Source: Psychrobacter arenosus
GTDB taxonomy: Bacteria; Pseudomonadota; Gammaproteobacteria; Pseudomonadales; Moraxellaceae
Reading direction: 5' to 3'
Length of the DNA: 64,000 nt
NCBI RefSeq assembly: GCF_904848165.1
Contig: NZ_LR884459.1
Location: 2,108,001 to 2,172,000, forward strand
In this document: positions 46,093-56,468 of the stretch, piece after piece
How the letters are laid out: each line of letters begins with the position of its first letter
Position numbering within the stretch: position 1 is the first letter of the stretch
Made by a program: the position numbers and the translations under genes
The notes under the pieces: generated by a model
The model's input: the letters and a program-made list of their open reading frames with translations, nothing else
Database searches by the model: none
Told to the model about the DNA's origin: nothing

Positions 46093-48384
46093 ATGACTGC
46101 TTCTGTTCAGACTGCTGCTAATTCCGCTACTGCTAATGCGCCCTCTGCCGTCGATTTGCCGGTGAGTGCGCTGGCAGGAGTGGGTGTCAAAGTCGAGGGG
46201 CAGTTAGCACAGCTGCATATTGCGCGAATTTTTGATTTGTTATTGCACCTGCCCCGAGACTACGAAGATCGCAGTCGCCTCGTCACCATGCGCGATTTAG
46301 AACACGGCCAGTCGGCTCTCGTGGAAGGCGAGGTGGTGCATGTGGATAATAACCGCGGCGGCATGACGGTGATTGTGGAAGACGAGACAGGCCGAGTCTC
46401 CCTGCGTTTTTTCAAAGTTTATAGCAGCCTGATTCAAACCATGGCTTTAGGGATGCGCCTGCGTCTGTTTGGCGAGGTCAAGCTAACGCGCTACGGCTTA
46501 CAGATGGCGCACCCTGAGTATAGTGTCGTTACTAGAGGGGCGGCGGTAGATAATACCGGATTGCAGCCTATCTATCCAGCGGTCAAAGGTCTGCACCAAA
46601 ATAAACTGCGCACCCTCATTAAGTTGGCATTGCAGTTAGTGCGCCAACAAGGTCTGCCGCTAACTGTATTTAACGCCGGCGATTGGCAGTCGGTCAGTGG
46701 GCTCAGAACGGCACCGCTAACGCCGGGCAGTATGCAAGACGCGGACTTAACAGACGCGACCGATATGTTTGCGACATTGGCGAATGCCTTTGCTCGCGAC
46801 AAACCAACCACGACGCTCTCTGAGCAAGAAAAACAAATTCAAACCGCTATCTATGGGCTGAGTTTATTCGAAGCCTTAACCCTCATCCATACCCCGCCTA
46901 TTCATACCGATATCGGTCAGCAAACCCAACGTTTACTGCAATTAAAAGAACGCAGTCATCCCGCTTGCCAGCGCCTTATCATTGAAGAGCTCACGGCGCA
47001 TCAACTTAGTATGCTGTACCGTCGGCAACAATTGCACCAGCATAAAGCTCCGAAATGTGATGCTAGCAGCCCATTAGCGGCCAAGTTATTAGCCAATCTG
47101 CCCTTTAGTTTGACCGGCGCTCAGCAGCGGGTAGTCAAAGAAATCACCCATGATATGGCGACCTCGATACCAATGTTGCGATTGGTGCAGGGAGATGTTG
47201 GGGCTGGCAAGACCTTAGTGGCGGCATTAGCTGCTTGCTATGCGTTAGATAGCGGCTGGCAAGTCGCCGTTATGGCACCGACGGAAATCTTAGCCGAGCA
47301 GCATCTTATTAATTTTAAAAGTTGGTTTGAACCTTTAGAGATAGGGGTGGGCTGGCTCGCAGGCAAGCAAACGGCCAAACAACGGCGAGAAGCCTTAGCG
47401 GCGGTCGTCGACAATGAGGTACAAATCGTGGTCGGCACCCATGCTTTATTCCAAGATAAAGTCCAGTTTGCTAAATTGGGTTTGGTCATCATCGATGAGC
47501 AGCATCGCTTTGGGGTCGAGCAACGGATGGCGCTGACCAGCAAAGGCGTCTCTGGCAGTACGCCGCATCAGCTGATTATGACCGCTACCCCTATACCGCG
47601 TACCTTAGCCATGAGTGCTTATGGCGATATGGACACTTCTATCATCGATGAGTTGCCGCCGGGTCGTACGCCCATTAAAACCGTAACCATAGATAGAAAC
47701 CGACGCGATGAAGTGATTGCGCGGATCGCCGCCAATTGCGCGCAAGGCAAACAAGCTTACTGGGTCTGCCCTTTGGTGGAGGAGTCGAGCGTATTGGATG
47801 CGCAAGCGGCAGAAGCCACCTATGCCGATTTGGCTGAGCGCTTAGATATCCGCATTGGGCTCGTGCATGGCAAGATGAAAGGCATAGAGAAACAGGCCGT
47901 GATGAAATCCTTTAAAGAAGGCGAGCTAGACTTACTGGTCGCCACTACTGTAATCGAAGTCGGGGTCGATGTGCCCAATGCCTCGTTAATGGTGATTGAA
48001 AATGCCGAGCGCCTAGGGTTATCGCAATTGCACCAGCTGCGTGGCCGGGTAGGGCGGGGCTCTGAAAAGAGTTTTTGTGTCCTGCTCTATCAAACGCCGT
48101 TGTCAGAAACGGGGACGGAACGCTTAAATGTCCTCCGCGATAGCAGCGATGGTTTTGTGATTGCCCAAAAAGACTTGCAACTGCGCGGTCCCGGTGAGCT
48201 GCTAGGCAAACGCCAGACCGGTAATATCGGCTATTACGTGTCTGATTTAGCGCGCGATGAGAATTTATTAATGATTGCCCGTACTCTGGCTGAACGTTTA
48301 ATCAGCGATCCTGAGCGCAAGCAGGATGTGGGCTTATTGATTGAGCGGTGGATGCCTGAGGCGAGCAAATATACCAATGTATAA
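46093..48384 (+). CDS. recG: ATP-dependent DNA helicase RecG
   Basis: RecG remodels stalled replication forks and Holliday junctions. The 763-residue product is complete: N-terminal wedge domain (about 60-160), Walker A GDVGAGKT (about 370), Walker B variant DEQH in IIDEQHRFGVEQR (about 467), motif III MTATPIPRT (about 496), and helicase motifs V/VI (ATTVIEVGVDVPNAS and QLHQLRGRVGRG), ending with the GPGELLGKRQTG motif. A hydrophilic stretch around 215-265 in the wedge-helicase linker looks like a short insertion. Monocistronic. Confidence 0.97.
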   Translation: MTASVQTAANSATANAPSAVDLPVSALAGVGVKVEGQLAQLHIARIFDLLLHLPRDYEDRSRLVTMRDLEHGQSALVEGEVVHVDNNRGGMTVIVEDETGRVSLRFFKVYSSLIQTMALGMRLRLFGEVKLTRYGLQMAHPEYSVVTRGAAVDNTGLQPIYPAVKGLHQNKLRTLIKLALQLVRQQGLPLTVFNAGDWQSVSGLRTAPLTPGSMQDADLTDATDMFATLANAFARDKPTTTLSEQEKQIQTAIYGLSLFEALTLIHTPPIHTDIGQQTQRLLQLKERSHPACQRLIIEELTAHQLSMLYRRQQLHQHKAPKCDASSPLAAKLLANLPFSLTGAQQRVVKEITHDMATSIPMLRLVQGDVGAGKTLVAALAACYALDSGWQVAVMAPTEILAEQHLINFKSWFEPLEIGVGWLAGKQTAKQRREALAAVVDNEVQIVVGTHALFQDKVQFAKLGLVIIDEQHRFGVEQRMALTSKGVSGSTPHQLIMTATPIPRTLAMSAYGDMDTSIIDELPPGRTPIKTVTIDRNRRDEVIARIAANCAQGKQAYWVCPLVEESSVLDAQAAEATYADLAERLDIRIGLVHGKMKGIEKQAVMKSFKEGELDLLVATTVIEVGVDVPNASLMVIENAERLGLSQLHQLRGRVGRGSEKSFCVLLYQTPLSETGTERLNVLRDSSDGFVIAQKDLQLRGPGELLGKRQTGNIGYYVSDLARDENLLMIARTLAERLISDPERKQDVGLLIERWMPEASKYTNV

Positions 48385-48878
48385 CCGACTACAAGCTAAA
48401 ACTTAATTTTTCTAATAACTTCAATCCAGTCGTAATATCTGCTCACATTGTCGGCTTAAAGGTTAAAATAAGTCTGGTAACGTAAAGCCCATTATTCATA
48501 TAAGTTATCTGTGCTATGTTTTTATAGCTATTATGCTATATCATTAGTGATAATGAGGGTAATGGGTAAAGTACTAGACCTACACTATATAAGAGTATGA
48601 TTTGGCTAGGCTAAAATAATCTTTACCAGGCACAGCAGTCGCTCTTAACAGGCGTCTGCTCTAGTGAATAAACTACCAATCGTGCTTACAGCAACTTGCA
48701 ATACAGCCGCTATAATTCGAGTATAATTTTCAGCAATCTTTTTGTATTGTTACGAGCTAAAAAATCACTAGCAGCTGTAGCCCTATTATTTATATTTCAC
48801 TGCGTTTTTATTGAGTTTCTGCTGCTTACGTCATGACGTGCTTAGCCCTCATTTAACACAGCCAGTTTAGAGAATATC
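48385..48878. other. Gene-free region upstream of the RND efflux genes
   Basis: No gene is seen. Two TATAAT hexamers (48711-48716, 48722-48727) are candidate -10 elements, but neither has a good -35 at the right distance. No regulator gene lies next to the pump. Confidence 0.4.
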
Positions 48879-50243
48879 ATGAGTCAAGATCCCCATTTAT
48901 CTAAGTCTCCCAAGCCTGATGAGCAGGTGTCACCTACCCTTGATAAAGTGCCGGACACAGATGCCACGGTAGAGACTGTAGCGCCGCCGTCCTATAAAAA
49001 GACTGCCAACAGTACGCAGCGTTGGAAATGGCTGTTGCCGCTTATGCTAGTAATGTTGGGCATAGGCTTGTTGGCAGGTAAGTTTTGGGGTGAAAAGCAA
49101 GCCGCTGAGCAATTAGAGGCAGCGACCAACTCAGGCAATGCAAACTCGGCACAACCTGCGCCCGCTGGCGCGACAGATGAGGCAAATGCAGAGCCAGGCA
49201 ATCAAAAGCCGGTCTTAACCGTAGAGATTGTCACCCCTGAGCAAGCGGTCATCGACAATGCGCTAAGTGCTGATGGGACGATTGAGCCTAAAGATATTGC
49301 GACCGTCTTTGGTAAAGTCGATGGGGTCACCATTGATCAGGTGTTGGTACAAGAGGGCACGCAGGTCAAACAGGGCCAAGTCTTAGCCGTGTTCGATACC
49401 GATGCCATGCAGCAGCAGCGCGTCCAAGCCCAAGCGGATCTAGCCGAAGCGCAAACCAGTCTTACCGTAGCGCGTGCAGATGCGGAGCGAGTTATTCCTT
49501 TGCTCGATATCGACGCCGTTAGTAAGCAAGAAGTGGATCGCTATATCGCTACCGCCAACCAAGCCGCGGCCTCTGTGGAAGCGGCAAAAGCGCGCCTCAG
49601 CAACCAAACCTTGAATTTAAACAATGCGAAAGTCACCGCGCCAGTCAGCGGTATTATTAGCCAAAAAACGGCCAACGTGGGCAGCGTACCGGGTCAAGAG
49701 CCCTTATTCACTATTATCGAAAATGGCGTCTTAGAATGGCAAGCCCAAGTCGACCCCGATAAATTGGGTGCAATCAACGTTGGCACGCCAGTACAAGTCA
49801 GTTTGCCGAATAATAAAAGCGTGATGGGAGAGGTCAGCCGTATCGCGCCAACCGCAGAAAAAGGCAGCCGCCAAGTAAGCGTCTATGCCACTTTGGCCAA
49901 GAGTCCTTTGGTGCGCTCAGGCATGTACCAGCGCGGTAGCTTTATGCTCGGTGGTGAAGGCAAGCAAGTGTTACCGATCAGCGCCATTATCACGGAAGAT
50001 GGATACGATTATGTCATGCTAGTCAATCAAGAGAAAGCCGACAATGGCGAGACTGTCTACCGGATTAAGAAAGAAAAAGTAAGCTTAGGTGAGCGTCAAG
50101 GTGACCAAGTTATCGTGACCAAACCGTTGGCTAAAGACGTCGCTGTTGTGCGCCAAGGCGGCGGCTTCTTAAATGATGGGGATATCGTCCGTATAGCTGA
50201 AACTGAAGCGACCAATCAGCCCAAGCGTGCTGCTAACAAGTAG
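48879..50243 (+). CDS. RND efflux pump periplasmic adaptor (membrane fusion protein)
   Basis: A 454-residue periplasmic adaptor linking an RND permease to an outer-membrane channel. It has a hydrophilic N-terminus, one membrane anchor (about 45-66, WLLPLMLVMLGIGLLAGKFW) and then the lipoyl domain (VFGKVDGVTIDQVLVQEGTQVKQGQVLAVFD), helical hairpin (about 170-245), and beta-barrel domains (TAPVSGIISQKTANVGSVPGQEPLFTI). Unlike lipoprotein adaptors such as AcrA/MexA, it is anchored by a helix. It is followed 24 bp later by the permease gene. The substrate is unknown. Confidence 0.93.
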   Translation: MSQDPHLSKSPKPDEQVSPTLDKVPDTDATVETVAPPSYKKTANSTQRWKWLLPLMLVMLGIGLLAGKFWGEKQAAEQLEAATNSGNANSAQPAPAGATDEANAEPGNQKPVLTVEIVTPEQAVIDNALSADGTIEPKDIATVFGKVDGVTIDQVLVQEGTQVKQGQVLAVFDTDAMQQQRVQAQADLAEAQTSLTVARADAERVIPLLDIDAVSKQEVDRYIATANQAAASVEAAKARLSNQTLNLNNAKVTAPVSGIISQKTANVGSVPGQEPLFTIIENGVLEWQAQVDPDKLGAINVGTPVQVSLPNNKSVMGEVSRIAPTAEKGSRQVSVYATLAKSPLVRSGMYQRGSFMLGGEGKQVLPISAIITEDGYDYVMLVNQEKADNGETVYRIKKEKVSLGERQGDQVIVTKPLAKDVAVVRQGGGFLNDGDIVRIAETEATNQPKRAANK

Positions 50244-50267
50244 CCAGTAGGATAATAGGAAAACTTC

Positions 50268-53200
50268 ATGAGCTTAAACGTCTCGGCTTATTCCATCAGA
50301 AACCCGCTCGTCGCTATCTTACTGTTTATCCTGCTCACCTTGGGCGGGATTTATGGTTTTATGCAAATGAAGGTGCAGCAGTTTCCCGATATTGATTTTC
50401 CTGGCGTGGTCGTTACGGTGACTTTACCGGGTGCCGCACCCAGCCAGCTTGAAAATGATGTGGCTAAGAAAATCGAAAACAAATTAGCGAGTATTGAAGG
50501 CATCAAGCACATGCGCACCACCCTGCAAACAGGGGCGGCAACGATAGCGACTGAGTTCGTACTGGAAAAAGACATTCAAGAAGCGGTAGACGATGTGCGC
50601 TCAGCGGTAGGAGAGGTGCGTGGCGATTTACCGGCGGCAGCCAATGATCCGATTATCTCTAAGTTAACTACGGCAGGCTTGCCAGTGGTGACCTATTCGG
50701 TCTCTGCCAAAGATATGAGCGTGGAAGACCTGTCTTGGTTTGTAGACGATACCGTCAATAAGCGCCTATCCGATATTAAAGGCGTTAGTAAAGTGGAACG
50801 GGTCGGCGGCCTGCAGCGGCAGATTACTGTAGCCGTTGACCCAGCCAGCCTCAATGCGTTGCAATTGCCTATCACACAACTATCACAGCAAATTGCGGGT
50901 ATTCAACAAGATACGTCAGGCGGTCAAGCCGAAGTCGGCAATAATAAGCAAACCATTCGTGTATTAGGCGCAGTAGAAAACGCCCGTGAGCTGAATGAAT
51001 TACAGATCGCCGTTCCGGTGGGCGGCACGCAAAGTTTAGGCAGTATGGCGACCGTTACCGATGGTCCAGCTGACCCTAGCTCGGTAGCCTTACTTGATGG
51101 GGAGACGGTAGTTGCCTTTAACGTCAGTCGGGCGCGCGGTGCTAGTGAAGTCGACGTCGTTAAGATGGTCGATGCTGAACTGGCTAAAATGCGCAAAGAT
51201 TTGCCCAATTATACCATTACCAAAGTTTATGACCGTGCCACACCCGTCGAGCAAGACTATAACGCTTCGTTAAAAATGCTGATTGAGGGCGGGGTGTTAG
51301 CGGTTATCGTGGTCTTCATATTCCTACGTAACGTGCGAGCGACTATTGTAGCTGCCGTGGCATTACCGCTGTCCGTCATTCCTACCTTTTTAGCGATGTA
51401 CCTGTTTGATTTCAGTCTGAATATCATCAGCTTACTGGCGCTATCTTTGGTCATTGGGGTGTTGGTGGACGATGCTATCGTGGAGGTTGAGAATATCATG
51501 CGGCATTTACGGATGGGGAAGACGCCGTATGCCGCGGCGATGGAAGCTGCCGATGAGATTGGCCTAGCCGTGGTTGCGACCACCTTTACCTTGATTGCGG
51601 TATTCCTACCCACGGCCTTTATGAGTGGCGTAGTCGGTCAGTTTTTCCGTCAGTTTGGTTGGACAGCGGCGCTCGCTATCTTTGCCTCCTTGTTGGTGGC
51701 GCGTTTGATTACGCCGATGATGGCGGCCTATATGCTACGGCCAGAAAAGCACCATGTGGAGAAAAAAGGCCGGCTCATGCAGGCTTATTTAAAAACCGTA
51801 AGTTGGACTATTCATCATCGTTGGATCACTTTAGGCATCACCTTAGCATTGTTTGCCGCCTCGCTTAGCTTAGTACAGTTCTTACCTACTACCTTTATTC
51901 CGGATAACGATATTAACCAATCGCGTGTGGGGATTGAACTCACACCGGACGCAAGCTTGGCGGATACCATGCGTATTAGTGAGCTGGCGCGTGAGCGGAT
52001 TATGCAAATCGATGGGGTAGAGGGCGTGTTAAGTGCAGTCGGCGCCCCGCAAGCGGCGAGCTTAGACTCGCGCGATAATAGTGGTAATGCCGAGAACGCT
52101 GCCAGTCTTGATATTGTCTTATCACCCCGCACTACCCGCAGAAGTAAGACTGAAATTGAACGAGAAATTACCAATACCTTAGCAGCGGTACCAAGCGCTA
52201 GATTTGAAGTGGGGCTAGCCAGTGGTGGTGAGACGGGTTATAGCTTTGCCCTTACCAGTACCAATGCCGATGTGTTAGAGCAAACGGCTCAGCAAGTCAT
52301 GAGTGAAATCCGCGCGCTACCTATGGCGGGTGATGTGACAAGTAATCGCAGCTTGCCGCGCCAAGAGTTGGCAGTAACGCCTGATCGCTTGGCTATGGCA
52401 GATCGCGGCGTGACCACCCAAAGTATCGCCGATACGTTACGGGTTGCGACCGTTGGGGATTATGAGCAAGCCTTATCTAAGTTGAATTTAGACACTCGCC
52501 AGATTCCTATCGTCGTGCGCTTGCCCGATGCAGCCAAGGATAACGTCAGCCAATTGGGCGATTTATTCCTCCCTAGTAGCCGCACTGATGGCAGCGGCGC
52601 GCGTATTGCCGAAGTGGCGAAGCTTAATTTTGGCACTGGTCCCTCCGAAGTATTGCGCTTTGATAGAGAGCGCTCGATTAATATCAGCGTGCAAGTGGGC
52701 GACGGTGAGCTGGGTGGTTTGATTGAAGCGGTGAAAGCGACCCCGTCGTTGCAGCAATTACCAGACTCCATTTCTATCATTGATCAAGGCCAAGCTGAAA
52801 GCATGGCGGAGCTGTTTAGTGGCTTCCTAATCGCTATCTCCGTGGGGATTATCTGTATCTTTGGCGTGTTGATTCTCTTGTTTGGCAAAGTGTTGCAGCC
52901 GTTGACTATTCTGATGGCCTTACCGTTGTCTATTGGCGGCGCCTTTGTCGGGCTGGTCATTACCGGCAGCAGTCTGTCGATGCCTTCGATGATTGGCTTT
53001 ATTATGCTGATGGGGATTGCGACGAAAAACTCGATTCTCTTGGTGGACTATGCGATTTTGGCGCAGCGTGATCACGGCTTAAACCGCTTTGATGCCTTGC
53101 TAGATGCTTGCTATAAACGGGCGCGGCCTATCATCATGACTACCATTGCGATGGGGGCAGGCATGATGCCGCTGGTGTTAGGTTGGGGGGAAGCCGATCC

Positions 53201-53378
53201 GACTTTCCGGCAACCTATGGCGGCAGCGGTGATTGGCGGTCTGGTCACGTCGACGCTGCTCAGTCTAATTGTCATTCCGATGGTCTATACCTTTATGGAT
53301 GATATTTCCAATTGGTTTGGCAGTTGGTTACGTCCGCATGGCGCCGAGGAGCATGAGGTAGAAAGCAAAGTGTCTTAA
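50268..53378 (+). CDS. RND multidrug efflux permease (HAE1 family)
   Basis: A 1,036-residue proton-driven inner-membrane pump with the AcrB/MdtB layout: TM1 (13-30), large periplasmic porter loop, TM2-6 (about 340-500) with the proton-relay aspartates in LVIGVLVDDAIVEVENIMRH (about 401-402), second periplasmic loop and TM7-12 (about 860-1010). It starts MSLNVSAYSIRNPLVAILLFILL with AGGA upstream. FPDIDFPGVVVTVTLPGAAPSQLENDVAKKIE is the typical N-terminal porter sequence. It forms an operon with the adaptor; no outer-membrane factor gene is adjacent, so a TolC-type protein encoded elsewhere is probably used. Confidence 0.95.
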   Translation: MSLNVSAYSIRNPLVAILLFILLTLGGIYGFMQMKVQQFPDIDFPGVVVTVTLPGAAPSQLENDVAKKIENKLASIEGIKHMRTTLQTGAATIATEFVLEKDIQEAVDDVRSAVGEVRGDLPAAANDPIISKLTTAGLPVVTYSVSAKDMSVEDLSWFVDDTVNKRLSDIKGVSKVERVGGLQRQITVAVDPASLNALQLPITQLSQQIAGIQQDTSGGQAEVGNNKQTIRVLGAVENARELNELQIAVPVGGTQSLGSMATVTDGPADPSSVALLDGETVVAFNVSRARGASEVDVVKMVDAELAKMRKDLPNYTITKVYDRATPVEQDYNASLKMLIEGGVLAVIVVFIFLRNVRATIVAAVALPLSVIPTFLAMYLFDFSLNIISLLALSLVIGVLVDDAIVEVENIMRHLRMGKTPYAAAMEAADEIGLAVVATTFTLIAVFLPTAFMSGVVGQFFRQFGWTAALAIFASLLVARLITPMMAAYMLRPEKHHVEKKGRLMQAYLKTVSWTIHHRWITLGITLALFAASLSLVQFLPTTFIPDNDINQSRVGIELTPDASLADTMRISELARERIMQIDGVEGVLSAVGAPQAASLDSRDNSGNAENAASLDIVLSPRTTRRSKTEIEREITNTLAAVPSARFEVGLASGGETGYSFALTSTNADVLEQTAQQVMSEIRALPMAGDVTSNRSLPRQELAVTPDRLAMADRGVTTQSIADTLRVATVGDYEQALSKLNLDTRQIPIVVRLPDAAKDNVSQLGDLFLPSSRTDGSGARIAEVAKLNFGTGPSEVLRFDRERSINISVQVGDGELGGLIEAVKATPSLQQLPDSISIIDQGQAESMAELFSGFLIAISVGIICIFGVLILLFGKVLQPLTILMALPLSIGGAFVGLVITGSSLSMPSMIGFIMLMGIATKNSILLVDYAILAQRDHGLNRFDALLDACYKRARPIIMTTIAMGAGMMPLVLGWGEADPTFRQPMAAAVIGGLVTSTLLSLIVIPMVYTFMDDISNWFGSWLRPHGAEEHEVESKVS

Positions 53379-53427
53379 TTTCTGAGCCTTTCGCCTAGCT
53401 CATAGCAAGATTATTAACCTCTTTGAG

Positions 53428-53459
53428 CCGATCTAATTTTTTATTAGGTCGGTTTTTTT
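53428..53459 (+). terminator. Terminator of the RND operon
   Basis: CCGATCTAAT / ATTAGGTCGG stem with one G-T pair, followed by seven T, 50 bp after the permease stop. Confidence 0.88.
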
Positions 53460-53587
53460 ATGGGACAAAGTTAAAAAAAACTGCTGTATGCTGCTTTATC
53501 CAGTTCTTTATAAAATTTACCAATAAAAAAGCATGTGAAGCCCCTGAAAAGATTACACTTGAAGCTTCTTACTCAAGGATTGAGACT

Positions 53588-54199
53588 ATGCGCGCCTTAT
53601 TATGTCAGCGGCTATCTTATGGTCGTTATTGTCTACAAACAGCATTATTGCTCACTGGTTTGGTTAGCATTAGTCAGGCCGCCACTTATGAAGTAGATCC
53701 GGCGCATGCCAATGTGCGCTTCGCCATCGACCACTTTAAGACCTCTACCAATACCGGTGGGTTTTATAATCTCACCGGGAAAATGCAGTACGATGCTAGC
53801 GATAACACCGGCCATATTGCTATCGATATTCCTATGCAGTCTTTAAATACAGGTAACGAAGATTTTGATCAGGTATTAAAAAGTCCGGATTTTTTTGATG
53901 CGCAGCGCTATCCGGTAGCTAGGTTTGAGTCAACCCAGTGGCACTTTGCTACAGGCACCGTCTATCCGCAAATCACCCGTATTGATGGCAACCTGACCCT
54001 CCATGGTCAGACCCATCCCGTACAACTGACCGCTACTAAATATAACTGTTACTTTAGCCTTATCCTCAAAAAATCAGTTTGTGGCGGCGACTTTACCACC
54101 ACGATTGACCGGACCAAGTGGGGAATTAGCAAGTACGTTTTACTGGGTATGAGCAAGGACGTAAAATTAGACATTCAGTTTGAAGCGGCCAAGCAGTAA
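53588..54199 (+). CDS. YceI-family periplasmic lipid-binding-like protein
   Basis: A 203-residue exported protein of the YceI family (lipocalin-like beta-barrel that binds isoprenoid-type lipids in known members). ATG 53588 has AAGGA 8 bases upstream; a longer frame from 53423 overlaps the RND terminator and is rejected. The signal peptide ends near SISQA-ATYEVDP (about residue 32), followed by the family core: HANVRFAIDHFKTSTNTGGFYNLTGKMQYD, NEDFDQVLKSPDFFDAQRYPVARFEST and the closing GISKYVLLGMSKDVKLDI. Two cysteines at about 155 and 165 could form a disulphide. Confidence 0.93.
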   Translation: MRALLCQRLSYGRYCLQTALLLTGLVSISQAATYEVDPAHANVRFAIDHFKTSTNTGGFYNLTGKMQYDASDNTGHIAIDIPMQSLNTGNEDFDQVLKSPDFFDAQRYPVARFESTQWHFATGTVYPQITRIDGNLTLHGQTHPVQLTATKYNCYFSLILKKSVCGGDFTTTIDRTKWGISKYVLLGMSKDVKLDIQFEAAKQ

Positions 54200-54249
54200 A
54201 ACCTTACACTATGAAAAATATGTTATTAGCTATATGCCCATAGCCCAAC

Positions 54250-54286
54250 TAAAAAGCCCGCAACTTTAAGAGTTATGGGCTTTTTT
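54250..54286. terminator. Terminator between yceI-like and DUF3817 genes
   Basis: AAAAAGCCCGCAACT / AGTTATGGGCTTTTTT, between convergent genes. Confidence 0.85.
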
Positions 54287-54316
54287 AATAGTAATTATTT
54301 CAGGTGTCGACCTGAG

Positions 54317-54658
54317 TTACTTTAACTTCTTTTTTAATTGATGGTCGAATATAAAGGGGCCAAATGGTAGGAACGACCCCATTACGCCGGCAGGTAGCGC
54401 CCAAATAGGCAGTTTAATTTTGCTAGCGGTTCCAATAAGGATCAGAATATAAGCAATAAACAAGATGCCATGCGCCATACCCACGTATTTTACCGCTTCT
54501 GGTATAGCTAGCATATATTTAAGCGGCATAGCGACGCCTAGTAATAATAAGAAAGACGTGCCTTCTAGATAGCCCGCAATAGTCAGGATTTTTAACGCAG
54601 TGCGCTGTTCTTTGCTTAGAGGACTGGTGTTTTCGATCATTGGCTGAGCTGGTGGCAC
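54317..54658 (-). CDS. DUF3817 domain-containing membrane protein
   Basis: A 113-residue integral membrane protein with the DUF3817 pattern: AGYLEGTSFLLLLGVAMPLKYML (about 28-50), GMAHGILFIAYILILI (about 60-75) and a third hydrophobic segment (about 85-103), closed by a basic tail. The family is of unknown function and is found in many bacteria. It has an in-frame MIEN at residue 7 as an alternative start. No functional link to neighbours is visible. Confidence 0.85.
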   Translation of the reverse strand: MPPAQPMIENTSPLSKEQRTALKILTIAGYLEGTSFLLLLGVAMPLKYMLAIPEAVKYVGMAHGILFIAYILILIGTASKIKLPIWALPAGVMGSFLPFGPFIFDHQLKKKLK

Positions 54659-54893
54659 TGTGTTTTCCTTCTTCTTTTTACTATTGCTCTGTTTTCAAGC
54701 GCCTAAAAGTTTTTACTAACGCCGTGATGATAGCAGAGGCATATCACGGGGTACAGTAATGCATTTCTAAGCCATTTTGTAGCTCTCATAGCTTAAATAA
54801 AAGGCTTTATAGCTTCAGATAATTAAGCGGCAGTCAGATAAAGTGAAAAATAGAGGGTTAAATAATAATAGGCTTAGCCCATAAACTAACCTA

Positions 54894-54928
54894 AAAAAAG
54901 GTGGCTATACATCGCGTATAACCACCTT
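54894..54928 (-). terminator. Terminator of the tctCBA operon
   Basis: AAGGTGG.TATAC / GTATA.CCACCTT with a long T-run on the minus strand, 30 bp after the tctA stop. Confidence 0.85.
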
Positions 54929-54957
54929 GATAAGTTTTTGCAAAGTTGCTTTCTCGC

Positions 54958-56463
54958 TTACACCGCAGACTTCTTGAAGTGCTTGCGATAGACATTACGG
55001 ATGATAGGCATAAATACCATCAAGATAGCCAGTACCCATAGAGCCACAGTAATAGGGCTGCTCCATAAAATACCCAAATCACCTTGCGAGATAGACAGCG
55101 CGCGTCTTAAGTTGGACTCCATAAGCTCACCCAAGACATAGCCTAAAATAAGCGCAGATAACGGGAAGTTTAACTTACGTAAGCAATAACCAAACACGCC
55201 TAGGGCTACCATGAATACCAAGTCAAAAGTCGTGCTATTGATGGAATAAACCCCAACAAAACTGACCGCAGCGATAGCAGGGATTAACACATAGCTAGGA
55301 ACGTTTAATAGCTTGGCAAATAGACCTACCAAAGGAATATTCAGTACCAACAAAATGATATTACAGATAAACAAGGAAGCGATAAGACCCCAAACGATAT
55401 CCGGCTGCTCAGTAAAAAGCTGCGGGCCTGGGGTAATATTGTACAACGTTAATGCGCCCATCATGACCGCAGTGGTACCAGAACCTGGCACACCTAGCGT
55501 CAACATAGGAACAAAGGAGCCACATGCTGAGGCATTGTTTGCCGCTTCAGGAGAAGCCACGCCGCGCAGATCGCCTTCACCGAAAGTACCGCTATCGCCG
55601 GCGATTTTACGCTCACTGGCATAGGTCATAGCGCTGGCAATCGTCGCCCCAGCACCCGGTAGAATACCTACCACAAAACCCATCAAGCCACTGCGTAACA
55701 TAGCGCCCAAGCTAAACATAAATTCTTTAAAGTTTAAGAGACTGCGTTTGCCTTGCTCAATCACCTTATGACCGGTCGTCGTTCTTTCGAGTAAAATTAA
55801 AATCTCACTCACACTGAAGAAGCCGATGACGATGGTGGTAAATTGGATACCGTCGGATAGATTCACTGAATCAAAAGTAAAGCGATAAATACCAGTAACC
55901 GCATCAACCCCAACCGTTGCCAACCCTAAGCCTATCAAGGCAGCGATGCCCGTTTTGACCGGTTGGTCGCCGACTAAGCCGCCCAAACAAGTGATGGCAA
56001 AGACCATTAATACGAAGTATTCAGCAGGTCCGAAAGACACCGCCCATTTGGCTAGAATAGGGGCAAATAACACCACGCCAATAGTGGCAATGGTCGCGCC
56101 AATGAAAGAGCTGACTGCCGATAGCGATAAGGCGATACCCGCTTTACCCTGCCTAGCTAGAGGATAGCCATCTAGTGTGGTCATAATAGCGCCAGCATCT
56201 CCTGGCACGTTGATCAGGATGGCAGAAATACGGCCACCATACTCACAACCCAGATAGACCGCGGCCAATAGGATCAACGCACTCTCTGGTGGTAAACCTA
56301 GCGCATAAGCGAAAGGCAGTAAGATGGCCACCCCGTTAATTGGGCCTAGCCCAGGTAGCATACCGACGATAGTGCCTAGAAAGGCTCCTATTAAAGCAAT
56401 GATTAAGTTCTGCGGGGTCGTGGCCACGGCAAAGCCATGCATTAGAAAATCAAAAGTACCCAT
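54958..56463 (-). CDS. tctA: Tripartite tricarboxylate transporter, large permease subunit (TctA)
   Basis: The 501-residue large membrane component of a TTT-family secondary transporter for di/tricarboxylates. It has about 11-12 hydrophobic segments and the family hallmarks GTIVGMLPGLGPINGVAILLPFAYALGLPPESALILLAAVYLGCEYGGRISAILINVPGDAGA (about 30-95) and, in the second half, GFVVGILPGAGATIASAMTYASERK (about 257-282), the repeated PGxG motif. The gene is separated from tctB by 5 bp and ends at a terminator. The substrate could be citrate, tartrate or a related acid; it cannot be read from the sequence. Confidence 0.95.
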   Translation of the reverse strand: MGTFDFLMHGFAVATTPQNLIIALIGAFLGTIVGMLPGLGPINGVAILLPFAYALGLPPESALILLAAVYLGCEYGGRISAILINVPGDAGAIMTTLDGYPLARQGKAGIALSLSAVSSFIGATIATIGVVLFAPILAKWAVSFGPAEYFVLMVFAITCLGGLVGDQPVKTGIAALIGLGLATVGVDAVTGIYRFTFDSVNLSDGIQFTTIVIGFFSVSEILILLERTTTGHKVIEQGKRSLLNFKEFMFSLGAMLRSGLMGFVVGILPGAGATIASAMTYASERKIAGDSGTFGEGDLRGVASPEAANNASACGSFVPMLTLGVPGSGTTAVMMGALTLYNITPGPQLFTEQPDIVWGLIASLFICNIILLVLNIPLVGLFAKLLNVPSYVLIPAIAAVSFVGVYSINSTTFDLVFMVALGVFGYCLRKLNFPLSALILGYVLGELMESNLRRALSISQGDLGILWSSPITVALWVLAILMVFMPIIRNVYRKHFKKSAV

Positions 56464-56468
56464 TTTGG

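Noticed and set aside
53423..53587. Longer N-terminus for the YceI protein
   Set aside because: It would start inside the RND terminator and hide the signal peptide; ATG 53588 has a good AAGGA.
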